Source of the DNA: Cohnella abietis | GTDB lineage: Bacteria; Bacillota; Bacilli; Paenibacillales; Paenibacillaceae | NCBI RefSeq assembly: GCF_004295585.1 | Contig: NZ_AP019400.1 | Span: forward strand, 4,500,001-4,564,000 | DNA: 64,000 nucleotides | Direction of reading: 5' to 3' | Shown: piece by piece, positions 24,739 to 33,165 of the stretch | Layout: the number at the start of each line of letters is the position of its first letter | Numbering within the stretch: position 1 is the stretch's first letter | Notes under the pieces: generated by a model | What the model saw: the letters and a program-made list of their open reading frames with translations, nothing else | What the model was told of the DNA's origin: nothing | Databases searched by the model: none | Position numbers and translations under genes: made by a program

Positions 24739-24805
24739 AGTATAATCGCTTTGATATTCGGAGTCTGTCTAATCTTGCCGACCTTCAAAACCTTTTTTTG
24801 TCGAT
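24739..24805 (-). promoter_or_regulatory. Spo0A-dependent promoter of spoIIGA-sigE (candidate)
   Basis: -10 TATACT (24739-24744) and -35-like TAGACA (24766-24771) are separated by 21 bp, close to the unusual long spacing of the B. subtilis spoIIG promoter. Two Spo0A-box matches to TGNCGAA at six of seven positions, TGCCGAC (24776-24782) and TGTCGAT (24799-24805), lie next to and upstream of the -35. Confidence 0.6.
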
Positions 24806-24883
24806 ATAAGTAAGCCAAATCTATCACTAAGAGGTTATTCAGAAATGGATAAGCGTGAATACTTATACTTACTGAATAACACA

Positions 24884-24919
24884 AAAAAACCCCGATTCCA
24901 CAGCTGGGAATCGGAGTTT
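24884..24919 (-). terminator. Terminator downstream of ftsZ
   Basis: Stem CTCCGATTCC / GGAATCGGGG with a 7-base loop followed by TTTTTTT on the minus strand, about 30 bp after the ftsZ stop. It closes the dcw cluster. Confidence 0.9.
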
Positions 24920-24950
24920 AGCAAAAGATGTTATTAATCATTTATTAAAT

Positions 24951-26087
24951 CTAACGTTCTCCACGAGGACGATTTCGTAAAAATGCTGGAATGTCCAGTT
25001 GATCACTTGATAGATTTTGATTACCGAAAGGGCGCAGATTTCCTGCTTGACGAGTTTCTCCAGAGCTTGAGCTTGTTGCTGTCTCTGAGGAAATAGGTGG
25101 AGCAATAGGTGCGGCAGTACGACGAGTTGGGCCTTTATGTTCAAACCCGGTAGCAATTACGGTAACTTTAATTTCATCCTTCAAGTTATCGTCAATGATA
25201 GCACCGAAAATCATATTAACTTCCGGATCAGAAGCAGAAATAACAATTTCCGCAGCTTCATTGACTTCATAGAGGGATAAGTTAGAGCCGCCAGTAATAT
25301 TCATAATAACACCACGAGCGCCTTCAATGGATGTTTCCAATAATGGGCTCATGATTGCTTTACGCGCTGCTTCCATCGCACGATTCTCACCAGATGCCAT
25401 TCCAATACCCATTAACGCTGATCCACGTTCAGACATAATTGTCTTAACGTCCGCAAAGTCAAGGTTTATCAAGCCTGGAACGGCAATTAGATCGGATATG
25501 CCTTGTACAGCTTGACGTAGAACGTTGTCAGCTTCCCTGAAGGCTTCAAGCATAGGCGTTTTCTTATCTACGATTTCCAATAGTCGATCATTAGGAATAA
25601 CGATAAGAGTATCCACTTTCTCCTTCAGTGCTTCAATGCCAAGCTCTGCTTGTGCAGACCGTTTACGTCCTTCGAAAGTAAAGGGCCGCGTAACAACTCC
25701 AACGGTAAGAGCTCCACATTCTTTGGCCAGCTCGGCAATAACAGGAGCTGCTCCAGTCCCTGTACCGCCACCCATACCAGCAGTAACGAATACCATGTCC
25801 GCTGAACGAAGTGTATTCGTAATAAACTCACGAGACTCCTCAGCAGCCTTTTTACCTACATCCGGATTAGCCCCCGCACCGAGTCCTCGAGTAAGCTTGT
25901 CCCCAATCTGCAGCTTTTGTTCGGATTTCGTTAAATGCAATGCTTGCGCATCTGTATTAACAGTAATAAACTCGACACCTTTAACGCCGTTCTCGATCAT
26001 TCGATTTACAGCATTGCTACCGCCGCCACCAACTCCGATGACTTTGATTTTTGCAAGTGGTTCCATCTCAAAATCAAACTCCAACAT
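24951..26087 (-). CDS. ftsZ: Cell division GTPase FtsZ
   Basis: Tubulin homologue that forms the Z-ring. The 378-residue protein has IGVGGGGSNAVNRM at residues 16-29, the tubulin signature GGGTGTGAAP near residue 107, and the C-terminal partner-binding peptide LDIPAFLRNR followed by a short basic tail. The linker before this peptide is Ser/Thr/Ala-rich. It follows ftsA by 52 bp and ends at a strong terminator. Confidence 0.98.
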   Translation of the reverse strand: MLEFDFEMEPLAKIKVIGVGGGGSNAVNRMIENGVKGVEFITVNTDAQALHLTKSEQKLQIGDKLTRGLGAGANPDVGKKAAEESREFITNTLRSADMVFVTAGMGGGTGTGAAPVIAELAKECGALTVGVVTRPFTFEGRKRSAQAELGIEALKEKVDTLIVIPNDRLLEIVDKKTPMLEAFREADNVLRQAVQGISDLIAVPGLINLDFADVKTIMSERGSALMGIGMASGENRAMEAARKAIMSPLLETSIEGARGVIMNITGGSNLSLYEVNEAAEIVISASDPEVNMIFGAIIDDNLKDEIKVTVIATGFEHKGPTRRTAAPIAPPISSETATSSSSGETRQAGNLRPFGNQNLSSDQLDIPAFLRNRPRGER

Positions 26088-26139
26088 AATTTATTTACTC
26101 CTCCTTGCTTCGCATGAATGGTTCCTAATAAGCGGCGGC

Positions 26140-27393
26140 TTAAATGAATTCCTTGAACATGTTTTTGAACCATTCAACTATGCCAGGTTTGGATGCCGTA
26201 CTCGCACTCGTACTCCCACTAGCTTTGGCTTTAGGAGAGCGTTTGGTTCCAACTGCGCCGCGTGTTCGAACGTATTTGGTTACATATTGAATCATGCCAA
26301 CACCACTGCTGAAAGAAGGGTCTCTTACACCGATGTAATCTGGCACAGCAATTCTAACATTGGATTCCAACTCAATATGAGCCAATGGAAGAACGCTAGG
26401 TAAAGAAACAGATCCACCAGTTAGAACGTACCCATTAATTTTTTCAAGATATCCCAGTCTTTTCACTTCTTGACGGATCATCTGAAAAATTTCTTGCATA
26501 CGAGGCTCAATAATGTTGGCTAAATCTAATTGGGAGAATTCCTTCTCCATATTACTGCCAACCCTCATCACCTTAAACTTCTGGTCATCTGCAGAATCCT
26601 CCGTACGGGCACACCCATACTTCAGCTTAATTTTTTCCGCATGTTCCGTCTGGGTCTTAAGTCCGTAACAAATATCGCTAGTCACGTAATCTCCACCGAT
26701 CGGGAGCGTAGAAACCGCTGCAAGACTTCCTCCCTCGAAGATTGCAAGTGTAGTAGATCCTGCACCAATATCGGCAAGAACCGTACCCATCTGCTTCTCG
26801 TCTTTGGTTAAAGCCATCATTCCTGATGCTAGAGACATAAGGATAAGGCCAGAAATACGTAGACCCGCCTTCTCAACACATCTCATCAAGTTATGTACAG
26901 CTGCTTTAGTACCTGTAATAATCGTGCATTCGACTTCGAGTCGGACGCCAATCATGCCGCGCGGATCTTGAATATCCGCCAGCCCGTCTACTAAAAATTG
27001 CTTAGGAACAAGTCCGATGATCTCTCGTTCAGGTGGTAAGGCAACCACTTTGGCAGCTTGTAAAACACGTTCAATATCTTCCTCGCCAATCTCTCGATCT
27101 TCGTTGGAAACAGCGACGACTCCGTGATTACTTTGCAATGCAATATGATTGCCGGAAATCCCGACGTAAACCTCGCTAATTCCAATGCCGACCATGCGCT
27201 CTGCATGATCAACGGCATTACGGATGGACTGCACGGTTTGGTCAATATCTACAATGGCGCCTTTACGGATTCCATCGGAATCTGCAGATCCTACGCCAAT
27301 GATGTTAATGGCCCCGTTGCTAATCTCCCCGATAATCACCCGGATTTTCGATGTTCCTATATCCAGGCTGACAATGAGGTCATTGTTACTCAA
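26140..27393 (-). CDS. ftsA: Cell division actin-like protein FtsA
   Basis: Actin-fold ATPase that tethers FtsZ to the membrane. The 417-residue protein has VSLDIGTSKIRVIIGE as phosphate 1 motif, LADIGAGSTTLAIF as phosphate 2 and VLTGGSVSLPSVLPLA as the adenosine motif. The C-terminus ends in an amphipathic membrane helix (IVEWFKNMFKEFI) after a Ser/Ala-rich linker. The start is TTG at 27393, with GGAGG nine bases upstream. Confidence 0.96.
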   Translation of the reverse strand: MSNNDLIVSLDIGTSKIRVIIGEISNGAINIIGVGSADSDGIRKGAIVDIDQTVQSIRNAVDHAERMVGIGISEVYVGISGNHIALQSNHGVVAVSNEDREIGEEDIERVLQAAKVVALPPEREIIGLVPKQFLVDGLADIQDPRGMIGVRLEVECTIITGTKAAVHNLMRCVEKAGLRISGLILMSLASGMMALTKDEKQMGTVLADIGAGSTTLAIFEGGSLAAVSTLPIGGDYVTSDICYGLKTQTEHAEKIKLKYGCARTEDSADDQKFKVMRVGSNMEKEFSQLDLANIIEPRMQEIFQMIRQEVKRLGYLEKINGYVLTGGSVSLPSVLPLAHIELESNVRIAVPDYIGVRDPSFSSGVGMIQYVTKYVRTRGAVGTKRSPKAKASGSTSASTASKPGIVEWFKNMFKEFI

Positions 27394-27505
27394 ACGGTGG
27401 CACCTCCCGTATTGATGAAAGTGGCTGCGTACAAGGGATGCTTCCTCTACTTATTCCACATCCACGAGGTTTTCCCTCTTTTTTCAACATTTTTTTTAGT
27501 AGCTT

Positions 27506-27533
27506 ATTATATTTGATGAAAGGCTCTCAATAA
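27506..27533 (-). promoter_or_regulatory. Candidate promoter upstream of ftsA
   Basis: TTATTG (27528-27533) and TATAAT (27506-27511) with 16-bp spacing on the minus strand in the 221-bp divIB-ftsA gap. The gap size and the match suggest an internal promoter for ftsAZ. Confidence 0.5.
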
Positions 27534-27614
27534 TTATCCCCTTTTCACCCGTATATGAAAGTTTAGCATTCTTTTTGTGTATTGAGTAGTGTCCTTTTCC
27601 TTAGTTTTATCGGC

Positions 27615-28364
27615 TTATTGAATTACATCTGTTACATTTTCTGCTGAATACGGCAAATAAGTGTCTGCTTCCAACATAATAATCTTACCAGGCTCCCGAT
27701 TTTGCACAATATCACTAAGATAGGTAATTTTATCCGGCAACCTTTCTACCGTTGTTACGACCTCAAAACGGGAACGGGTAAAGAGCTTAATCCGGTTAGG
27801 GTACGCCGCTGAAGGAGCAGGATGAATTTCCGATAAATCTGCAAGAAGATAGGCTGGAAGCTCATTTAACACTGCGCAAAGTGCATTTAAGATAGGATCA
27901 TTCGGCTTCCACCCAGAAAGTATTGGCTTATCCAGCAAATGGCCTTCTGGTATTGTTAATGACAATCCATTAGAAAGTATTGCAAGCACCTTACCATCTG
28001 CTGCAAGCTGCACAGCTACTTGTGGATATTCCTTAACCTCTACACGAAGCACACTTGGAAATTTTTTCGTTATTTTTACACTCTCAATAGGTTTTAGCGA
28101 GCTTACTCTTTTCTTTAGCTTCCCCGTACCCGGTACAAAGAAAGAGTCGCCTGGAGCTACCCCTAGAGCCTTCGTCACTTCTTCTTTGGTTAAATAAACC
28201 ATACCCGTTACTTGAATTTCCGAAAATTTAGCTAGCGGGGAACGGAAAAACAACACGATAAGAACAATAATCAGGAGAGCAATTAATATTCTAAGCCATT
28301 TTTTTTCACGTCGAGTTTTCGGAACCTTATCTTCCCGTTTAAGTGCAGGTATTCGTTCGGTCAT
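27615..28364 (-). CDS. divIB: Cell division protein DivIB/FtsQ
   Basis: Bitopic division protein that works with FtsL and DivIC at the septum. The 249-residue protein has a Lys/Arg-rich cytoplasmic tail, one membrane segment at about residues 25-45 (LRILIALLIIVLIVLFF), then a POTRA-like domain (SEIQVTGMVYLTKEEVTKAL) and the beta domain. It sits between murA and ftsA. The B. subtilis neighbours ylxW, ylxX and sbp are absent. Confidence 0.92.
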   Translation of the reverse strand: MTERIPALKREDKVPKTRREKKWLRILIALLIIVLIVLFFRSPLAKFSEIQVTGMVYLTKEEVTKALGVAPGDSFFVPGTGKLKKRVSSLKPIESVKITKKFPSVLRVEVKEYPQVAVQLAADGKVLAILSNGLSLTIPEGHLLDKPILSGWKPNDPILNALCAVLNELPAYLLADLSEIHPAPSAAYPNRIKLFTRSRFEVVTTVERLPDKITYLSDIVQNREPGKIIMLEADTYLPYSAENVTDVIQ

Positions 28365-28507
28365 TATCCGCCCCCCTCTCTTCTATCTACCTAAACTACT
28401 TTATTCCTCGAGCCTACTTACTGTAGGGCACCTCTCGCGAGGTGTGACGGTGCGTGATAGCTTTCAACCTCGTACGAACTCTATCAAGTCTTGTCCCTAT
28501 TATTTAA

Positions 28508-28546
28508 TAAAAAAGCCCCGCGCGGAAGAAAGCTTCTGCGGCGGGA
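28508..28546 (-). terminator. Terminator downstream of murA
   Basis: GC-rich hairpin (CCCGCCGCAGAAG / CTTCCGCGCGGGG-type pairing) followed by TTTTTT on the minus strand, ten bases after the murA stop. It may partly separate the mur genes from divIB-ftsA-ftsZ. Confidence 0.8.
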
Positions 28547-28556
28547 CGTATCACCG

Positions 28557-29831
28557 TTAGCTATAAACCCTGCTCTTGTTAACCTCGCGGGTAATATTCC
28601 CACCAACCTGTTGGAACATCTCTTCTATTCGATCATATCCACGGTCAATATGGTGCACCTGCTCCACAATTGTGCGGCCTTGAGCGGCCAATCCCGCAAT
28701 GACAAGCGCTGCCCCTGCTCGCAGATCGGTTGCTTCGACTGTTGCACCGTAAAGCTGAGGAACTCCTCGAATAAAAGCATTGTTCAAGTCGACCCGTATA
28801 TCGGCACCCATACGGCACAATTCATCGACATGCTTAAATCTACCTTCAAAAATCGTTTCCTTCATCACACTTACACCATCCGCTAACGCTAAAAGCGTCA
28901 TGACCTGAGCTTGCAGATCGGTCGGAAACGCTGGGTATGGTGAAGTTACAATACGGTCAACCGCAAGTGGGCGATGTAACCCACCTACATTTATTATATC
29001 ATTGCCTACCTCAATTTGAACACCTGCGCGTCGTAGAACGTGAATGAGAGAAGTCAGGTGTCCAGGCTGTGTGTTTTCTAAGGTAACTTCTCCTCGAGTT
29101 GCGGCAGCGGCGACCATAACAGTGCCGGTAACAATTCGATCTGGAATAACCTCAAATTCACAGCCGTACAACGAGCTCACTCCGTCTATCGTAATCGTAT
29201 CGGTGCCAGCCCCTTTTACCTGTGCACCCATCTGATTAAGGAATTGCTGCAGATCCTGTATTTCAGGCTCTCTTGCTGCTCCAATGATTGTTGTCCGGCC
29301 TTGAGCCAAAACAGCAGCCATCATCATATTTTCTGTAGCTCCGACACTAGGGAAATCCAAGCTAATTTCGGCTCCAATGAGACGACGGGCAGAGCAAACG
29401 ATTCTGCTGCCCTTTTCTTCTATATTCGCACCAAGTGCCGCAAGACCGCGAAGATGTAAGTCAATCTTTCTTTCACCGATAGCACATCCTCCAGGCTGAT
29501 AAAGCTGAACTTCTCCGAAACGCGCTAGAAGTGGCCCCATCAAGAACACCGAGGAACGCATTTTACGCATCAGCGTCTCCGGAATGTGAGAGGATGTTGC
29601 GACTGACGTATCAACCGTCACCACCGTATCCTGATGTCGGGCTTTACACCCGAGATCCCGCAAAATGTCCAGCATGACCTCAATATCAAGCAGCCGGGGA
29701 ACATTTCGGATTGTCACTTTTCCTTCCGAGAGCAAGCTGGCGGCCAAAATCGGCAAAGCGGCATTTTTGGCGCCGTGGATACGAATGGTGCCCGAAAGCG
29801 GATGTCCGCCTTCAATCACCAAATTGTCCAA
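28557..29831 (-). CDS. murA: UDP-N-acetylglucosamine 1-carboxyvinyltransferase
   Basis: First committed step of peptidoglycan synthesis: enolpyruvyl transfer from PEP to UDP-GlcNAc. The 424-residue protein has GAKNAALPILAASLL at the N-terminus and the catalytic Cys in PGGCAIGERKIDLH near residue 117, which is the fosfomycin target. A TTG start at 29831 with GGAGG eight bases upstream fits the family start (DNLVIEGGHPLSG); the longer frame overlaps murB. In B. subtilis murA genes are outside the dcw cluster. Confidence 0.95.
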   Translation of the reverse strand: MDNLVIEGGHPLSGTIRIHGAKNAALPILAASLLSEGKVTIRNVPRLLDIEVMLDILRDLGCKARHQDTVVTVDTSVATSSHIPETLMRKMRSSVFLMGPLLARFGEVQLYQPGGCAIGERKIDLHLRGLAALGANIEEKGSRIVCSARRLIGAEISLDFPSVGATENMMMAAVLAQGRTTIIGAAREPEIQDLQQFLNQMGAQVKGAGTDTITIDGVSSLYGCEFEVIPDRIVTGTVMVAAAATRGEVTLENTQPGHLTSLIHVLRRAGVQIEVGNDIINVGGLHRPLAVDRIVTSPYPAFPTDLQAQVMTLLALADGVSVMKETIFEGRFKHVDELCRMGADIRVDLNNAFIRGVPQLYGATVEATDLRAGAALVIAGLAAQGRTIVEQVHHIDRGYDRIEEMFQQVGGNITREVNKSRVYS

Positions 29832-29847
29832 GGGTTTCACCTCCGGG

Positions 29848-30753
29848 TTACCGCTCACCCAACATGAGAACCTCCGGCACTAATAATATTCCATAGGTTT
29901 GTTCAATCTTTTGTTGAACTCGTCGCATGAGGGTGAGGACGTCCTCAGCCGTTGCACCACCGTGATTAACGATAAAGTTAGCGTGTAATTCAGAAACTTC
30001 AGCAGCACCCTCCCGTAACCCCTTCAATCCCGCCGCTTCTATTAGCCGTGCTGCGTGATCATTAGGTGGATTGCGAAAAACACTGCCCGCACAAGCCATT
30101 TGAAGCGGTTGAGTACGCAGTCTGCGGTCCTTAAAAGAAGCAAGCGCCGCCGCGATTTCCATGCGGTCTCCGTTAGCCAAACGGAATACCGCACGAGTAA
30201 CAATACCCCGCCGTTCATGTAAAATGGAGTGCCGATAGGAGAATCCCATCTCCTCATTCCCGAGTACTGCCCGACTACCGTCTTCCCAGATAATGTCGGC
30301 TGACTGTAGGATACGTGAAATGTCCGAACTATGCGCACCAGCATTCATGTATACGGCACCGCCAACCGTTCCAGGAATTCCTCCCGCGAATTCCAGACCA
30401 GTTAGCCCTTGCTTGCCGGACATGACCGACAGCTTGATAAACGAATACGATGCGCCCGCGATCACCGTTTCGCCCTCAAAACGTACTTCGTCGAAACCGT
30501 CACCTAGCTTAATGACAGCTCCTCGAACCCCTTTATCGGACACCAAAGTATTGGAGCCCCGACCGAGCACACACCAGGGTACACCATGGCGATGCAGCAA
30601 AGATAACGATGCTGCAAGCTCTTCCTCAGTTCCTGGGATTAGAAATAGATCCGCAGGTCCGCCGATTTTCCAAGTCGTATATCCAGCGAGCGGCTCATTT
30701 AAGCGCACATGGCCGATTCGTGCTTGTTCTAGCTCAGCGACCAACTGTTGCAT
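29848..30753 (-). CDS. murB: UDP-N-acetylenolpyruvoylglucosamine reductase
   Basis: FAD enzyme that reduces enolpyruvyl-UDP-GlcNAc to UDP-MurNAc. The 301-residue protein has the FAD-binding TTWKIGGPADLFLIP and LGRGSNTLVSDKG, and the catalytic Ser in GSVFRNPPNDHAARLIE, typical of the shorter type II enzymes of Firmicutes. A 154-bp gap separates it from murG, and its leader carries a long-range inverted repeat. Confidence 0.96.
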   Translation of the reverse strand: MQQLVAELEQARIGHVRLNEPLAGYTTWKIGGPADLFLIPGTEEELAASLSLLHRHGVPWCVLGRGSNTLVSDKGVRGAVIKLGDGFDEVRFEGETVIAGASYSFIKLSVMSGKQGLTGLEFAGGIPGTVGGAVYMNAGAHSSDISRILQSADIIWEDGSRAVLGNEEMGFSYRHSILHERRGIVTRAVFRLANGDRMEIAAALASFKDRRLRTQPLQMACAGSVFRNPPNDHAARLIEAAGLKGLREGAAEVSELHANFIVNHGGATAEDVLTLMRRVQQKIEQTYGILLVPEVLMLGER

Positions 30754-30907
30754 GGCTTTATCCTCCTTGCAAGTCCTTCAGGGCTGCACGTTGCCGTCGT
30801 TACTGGTGCTTTAAGAGCGACAGTCACGATCACGCAGTATCTTATGACAACTGGGCGGGGGTGGTGACAAATGCCCACTAGCAAGCTATCTGAAGGACAA
30901 GATGAAT

Positions 30908-32026
30908 TTATCTTTTCCGGTTAACCCGAGTAATCTGATCATATATCGCACTAGCTGCTCCCGGCATCCCTAATTCACGTGAGGCATGCGCCATCAAGCT
31001 TCTTCGAGCGCTATCGCCCATAATCGCATTAATATGACTATATAATAGCCCGCCTGTTAAATCTCTTTCTAGAATCATCTCAGCGGCTCCTGCATCTGCA
31101 AGGCTTCGAGCGTTCGGCTCCTGATGATTATTCGTCACATTGGGCGAAGGAATCAGAATCGATGGAATACCTAGCGAAGTAATTTCCGCAAGAGAAGAAG
31201 CTCCAGCGCGGCTGACGACAAGCGATGCGGCTGAAAGAACCTCAGGCATATTGTTAATATAAGGAACGACGTGCACTCGTTTGGCAATCGTAGAAGGCAG
31301 CTGCTTCATTTGCAAGGAAGTAGCTTCGTAAAATCTGTCACCTGTCACGAACACAAAATGAACCTGAGGCAAATTTGACACCATCGGCATCATCTCTGTC
31401 AGTGCATCATTGAGTGCTTTAGCTCCCCGACTTCCACCTACGATGAGAACAAAAGGCGTACCTGGATTAAGCCCTAAAGAGGCAAAGCCTCTGTCACGCT
31501 CAGCATGAACGACTGCTGACGCGCAGGGATTCCCTGCGTGTATAACATTGGAGCAACGATCAAAGTACTTCACTGACTCAGCAAAGCTTACCGCAACTGC
31601 ATCCACGTAGCGACTTAAAAACTTATTTGTAAGCCCCGGTATCACATTTTGCTCGTGGATTAGTGTTGGAATACCAAGCTTTGAGGCTGCGTATACAACT
31701 GGTCCACATACATATCCTCCAGTACCTACAACGATATCTGGTTTAAATTTTCTGAGTAACTGCTTAGAGCGACGAACACCTTGAACAAATCTTACGACAG
31801 TCTTCACGTTCTCCCAAGAAAGAGAACGACGGAAGCCTGTAATCGTAACATCCTCGAAGGCAATTCCTTGCTCCGGCACGATTCTGCTTTCTAATCCGCG
31901 ACTCGTCCCGATGTATAGTAGAGACGAACCGGGTTGTCTTTCCGTTACCTCGCGACCTATAGCTAACGCGGGGTATATATGCCCTCCCGTGCCTCCTCCG
32001 GTCAACACAACACGCATAAACGTCAC
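30908..32026 (-). CDS. murG: Undecaprenyldiphospho-muramoylpentapeptide beta-N-acetylglucosaminyltransferase
   Basis: Adds GlcNAc to lipid I to make lipid II at the inner membrane face. The 372-residue GT-B enzyme has the G-loop GGGTGGHIYPALAI at the N-terminus, VGTGGYVCGPVVYAA, and the donor site GGSRGAKALND and SRAGASSLAEI. Its start overlaps the ftsW stop by 4 bp (ATGA), indicating coupling. Confidence 0.96.
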   Translation of the reverse strand: MTFMRVVLTGGGTGGHIYPALAIGREVTERQPGSSLLYIGTSRGLESRIVPEQGIAFEDVTITGFRRSLSWENVKTVVRFVQGVRRSKQLLRKFKPDIVVGTGGYVCGPVVYAASKLGIPTLIHEQNVIPGLTNKFLSRYVDAVAVSFAESVKYFDRCSNVIHAGNPCASAVVHAERDRGFASLGLNPGTPFVLIVGGSRGAKALNDALTEMMPMVSNLPQVHFVFVTGDRFYEATSLQMKQLPSTIAKRVHVVPYINNMPEVLSAASLVVSRAGASSLAEITSLGIPSILIPSPNVTNNHQEPNARSLADAGAAEMILERDLTGGLLYSHINAIMGDSARRSLMAHASRELGMPGAASAIYDQITRVNRKR

Positions 32027-33120
32027 CTCGAATAACGGGATAAATTAAGTAAAATGCCAAGCGCCGTCAACAACAATGTCAACGAAGACCCTCCATAGCT
32101 AACGAGAGGCAAAGTGACACCCGTAACCGGCATCAAGCCAATAACGACACCAATATTGATTAAAACCTGGACTGCAAATATACCAACGATTCCAGTAGCC
32201 AGCAAGCTTCCAAACGGATCTGAAAGTGTAATAGCCGTTCTCATTCCTCGCCAAATAAGTAGCAAAAATAATAGAATGAGCAAGGCCCCGCCGATAAAGC
32301 CAAGCTCTTCGGCAAGAATAGAAAAAATAAAATCCGTCTGCGGTTCCGGTAAATAATTATATTTCTGACGGCTCATTCCTAGTCCAAGACCGACCAGCCC
32401 TCCCGGACCTATGGCATAAAGAGATTGAATAGACTGGTATCCGGCGCCAAGCGGGTCTTGCCAAGGATCTAAAAATGCCGTTATTCGCTGTAGTCGATAA
32501 GGGGCAGCTGCTATTAGCCCAACTAGGCCAAAGACACCTATCAAAGCTAATCCCCCAAGATGGGCGAGTCTCGCGCCCGCAACATAGATGGCCAGCAAAG
32601 ATGCGCCAATCATCACAGTGCCTGTACCTAAGTCCGGCTGAATCATAATAAGCGCGAACGCCGCTCCGATAATGCTCAACGGTGGAAGTAGACCCTTTGT
32701 AAAATGGGTAATCTGATTTTGTCTTTCTGATAGCAGCTTCGCCAAAAATAAAATCATCGCTAGCTTCATAAACTCCGATGGCTGAATACCAAATGAACCG
32801 ATGCCCAGCCAGCTGCGGGCTCCGCCCCTGACTACGCCAAGGCCTGGTATTAGAACGATAACGAGCATTCCAAAGCAGACAAGTAAAGCTGGTCCCGCCC
32901 ATTTCTTCCAGAAGGTATAATCTACATTCATCGTAATGAACATAGCTACCAGACCTAAGACAGCGAACACCAATTGCCTTTTCACATAGTAATAGGAATC
33001 TCCATAATCATGAAAAGCTGCGACAGCGCTAGCGCTATACACCATGACCACGCCAATGGCCAGTATACCAAGTGTAGCGGCGATCATCCAAACATCAGGA
33101 ACGGAACGAGTTTTGGCCAT
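32023..33120 (-). CDS. spoVE: SEDS-family peptidoglycan polymerase, FtsW/SpoVE type
   Basis: Multi-pass membrane glycosyltransferase that polymerises lipid II with a class B PBP. The 365-residue protein has about ten membrane segments. SEDS motifs are visible: GGARSWLGIGSFGIQPSEFMK-like region (GIGSFGIQPSEFMKLA), PEPQTDFIFSILAEELG and GVTLPLVSYGGSSL. The position between murD and murG equals spoVE in B. subtilis; it may serve vegetative division here as FtsW. The name depends on that positional argument. Confidence 0.88.
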   Translation of the reverse strand: MAKTRSVPDVWMIAATLGILAIGVVMVYSASAVAAFHDYGDSYYYVKRQLVFAVLGLVAMFITMNVDYTFWKKWAGPALLVCFGMLVIVLIPGLGVVRGGARSWLGIGSFGIQPSEFMKLAMILFLAKLLSERQNQITHFTKGLLPPLSIIGAAFALIMIQPDLGTGTVMIGASLLAIYVAGARLAHLGGLALIGVFGLVGLIAAAPYRLQRITAFLDPWQDPLGAGYQSIQSLYAIGPGGLVGLGLGMSRQKYNYLPEPQTDFIFSILAEELGFIGGALLILLFLLLIWRGMRTAITLSDPFGSLLATGIVGIFAVQVLINIGVVIGLMPVTGVTLPLVSYGGSSLTLLLTALGILLNLSRYSR

Positions 33121-33165
33121 GAACCGGGCACCTCACGGTAAGCAGAAGTGGGGACAAGCCCCCTT

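Noticed and set aside
25525..26403. 292-codon plus-strand open frame
   Set aside because: Antisense to the ftsZ/ftsA junction; long only because of codon composition.
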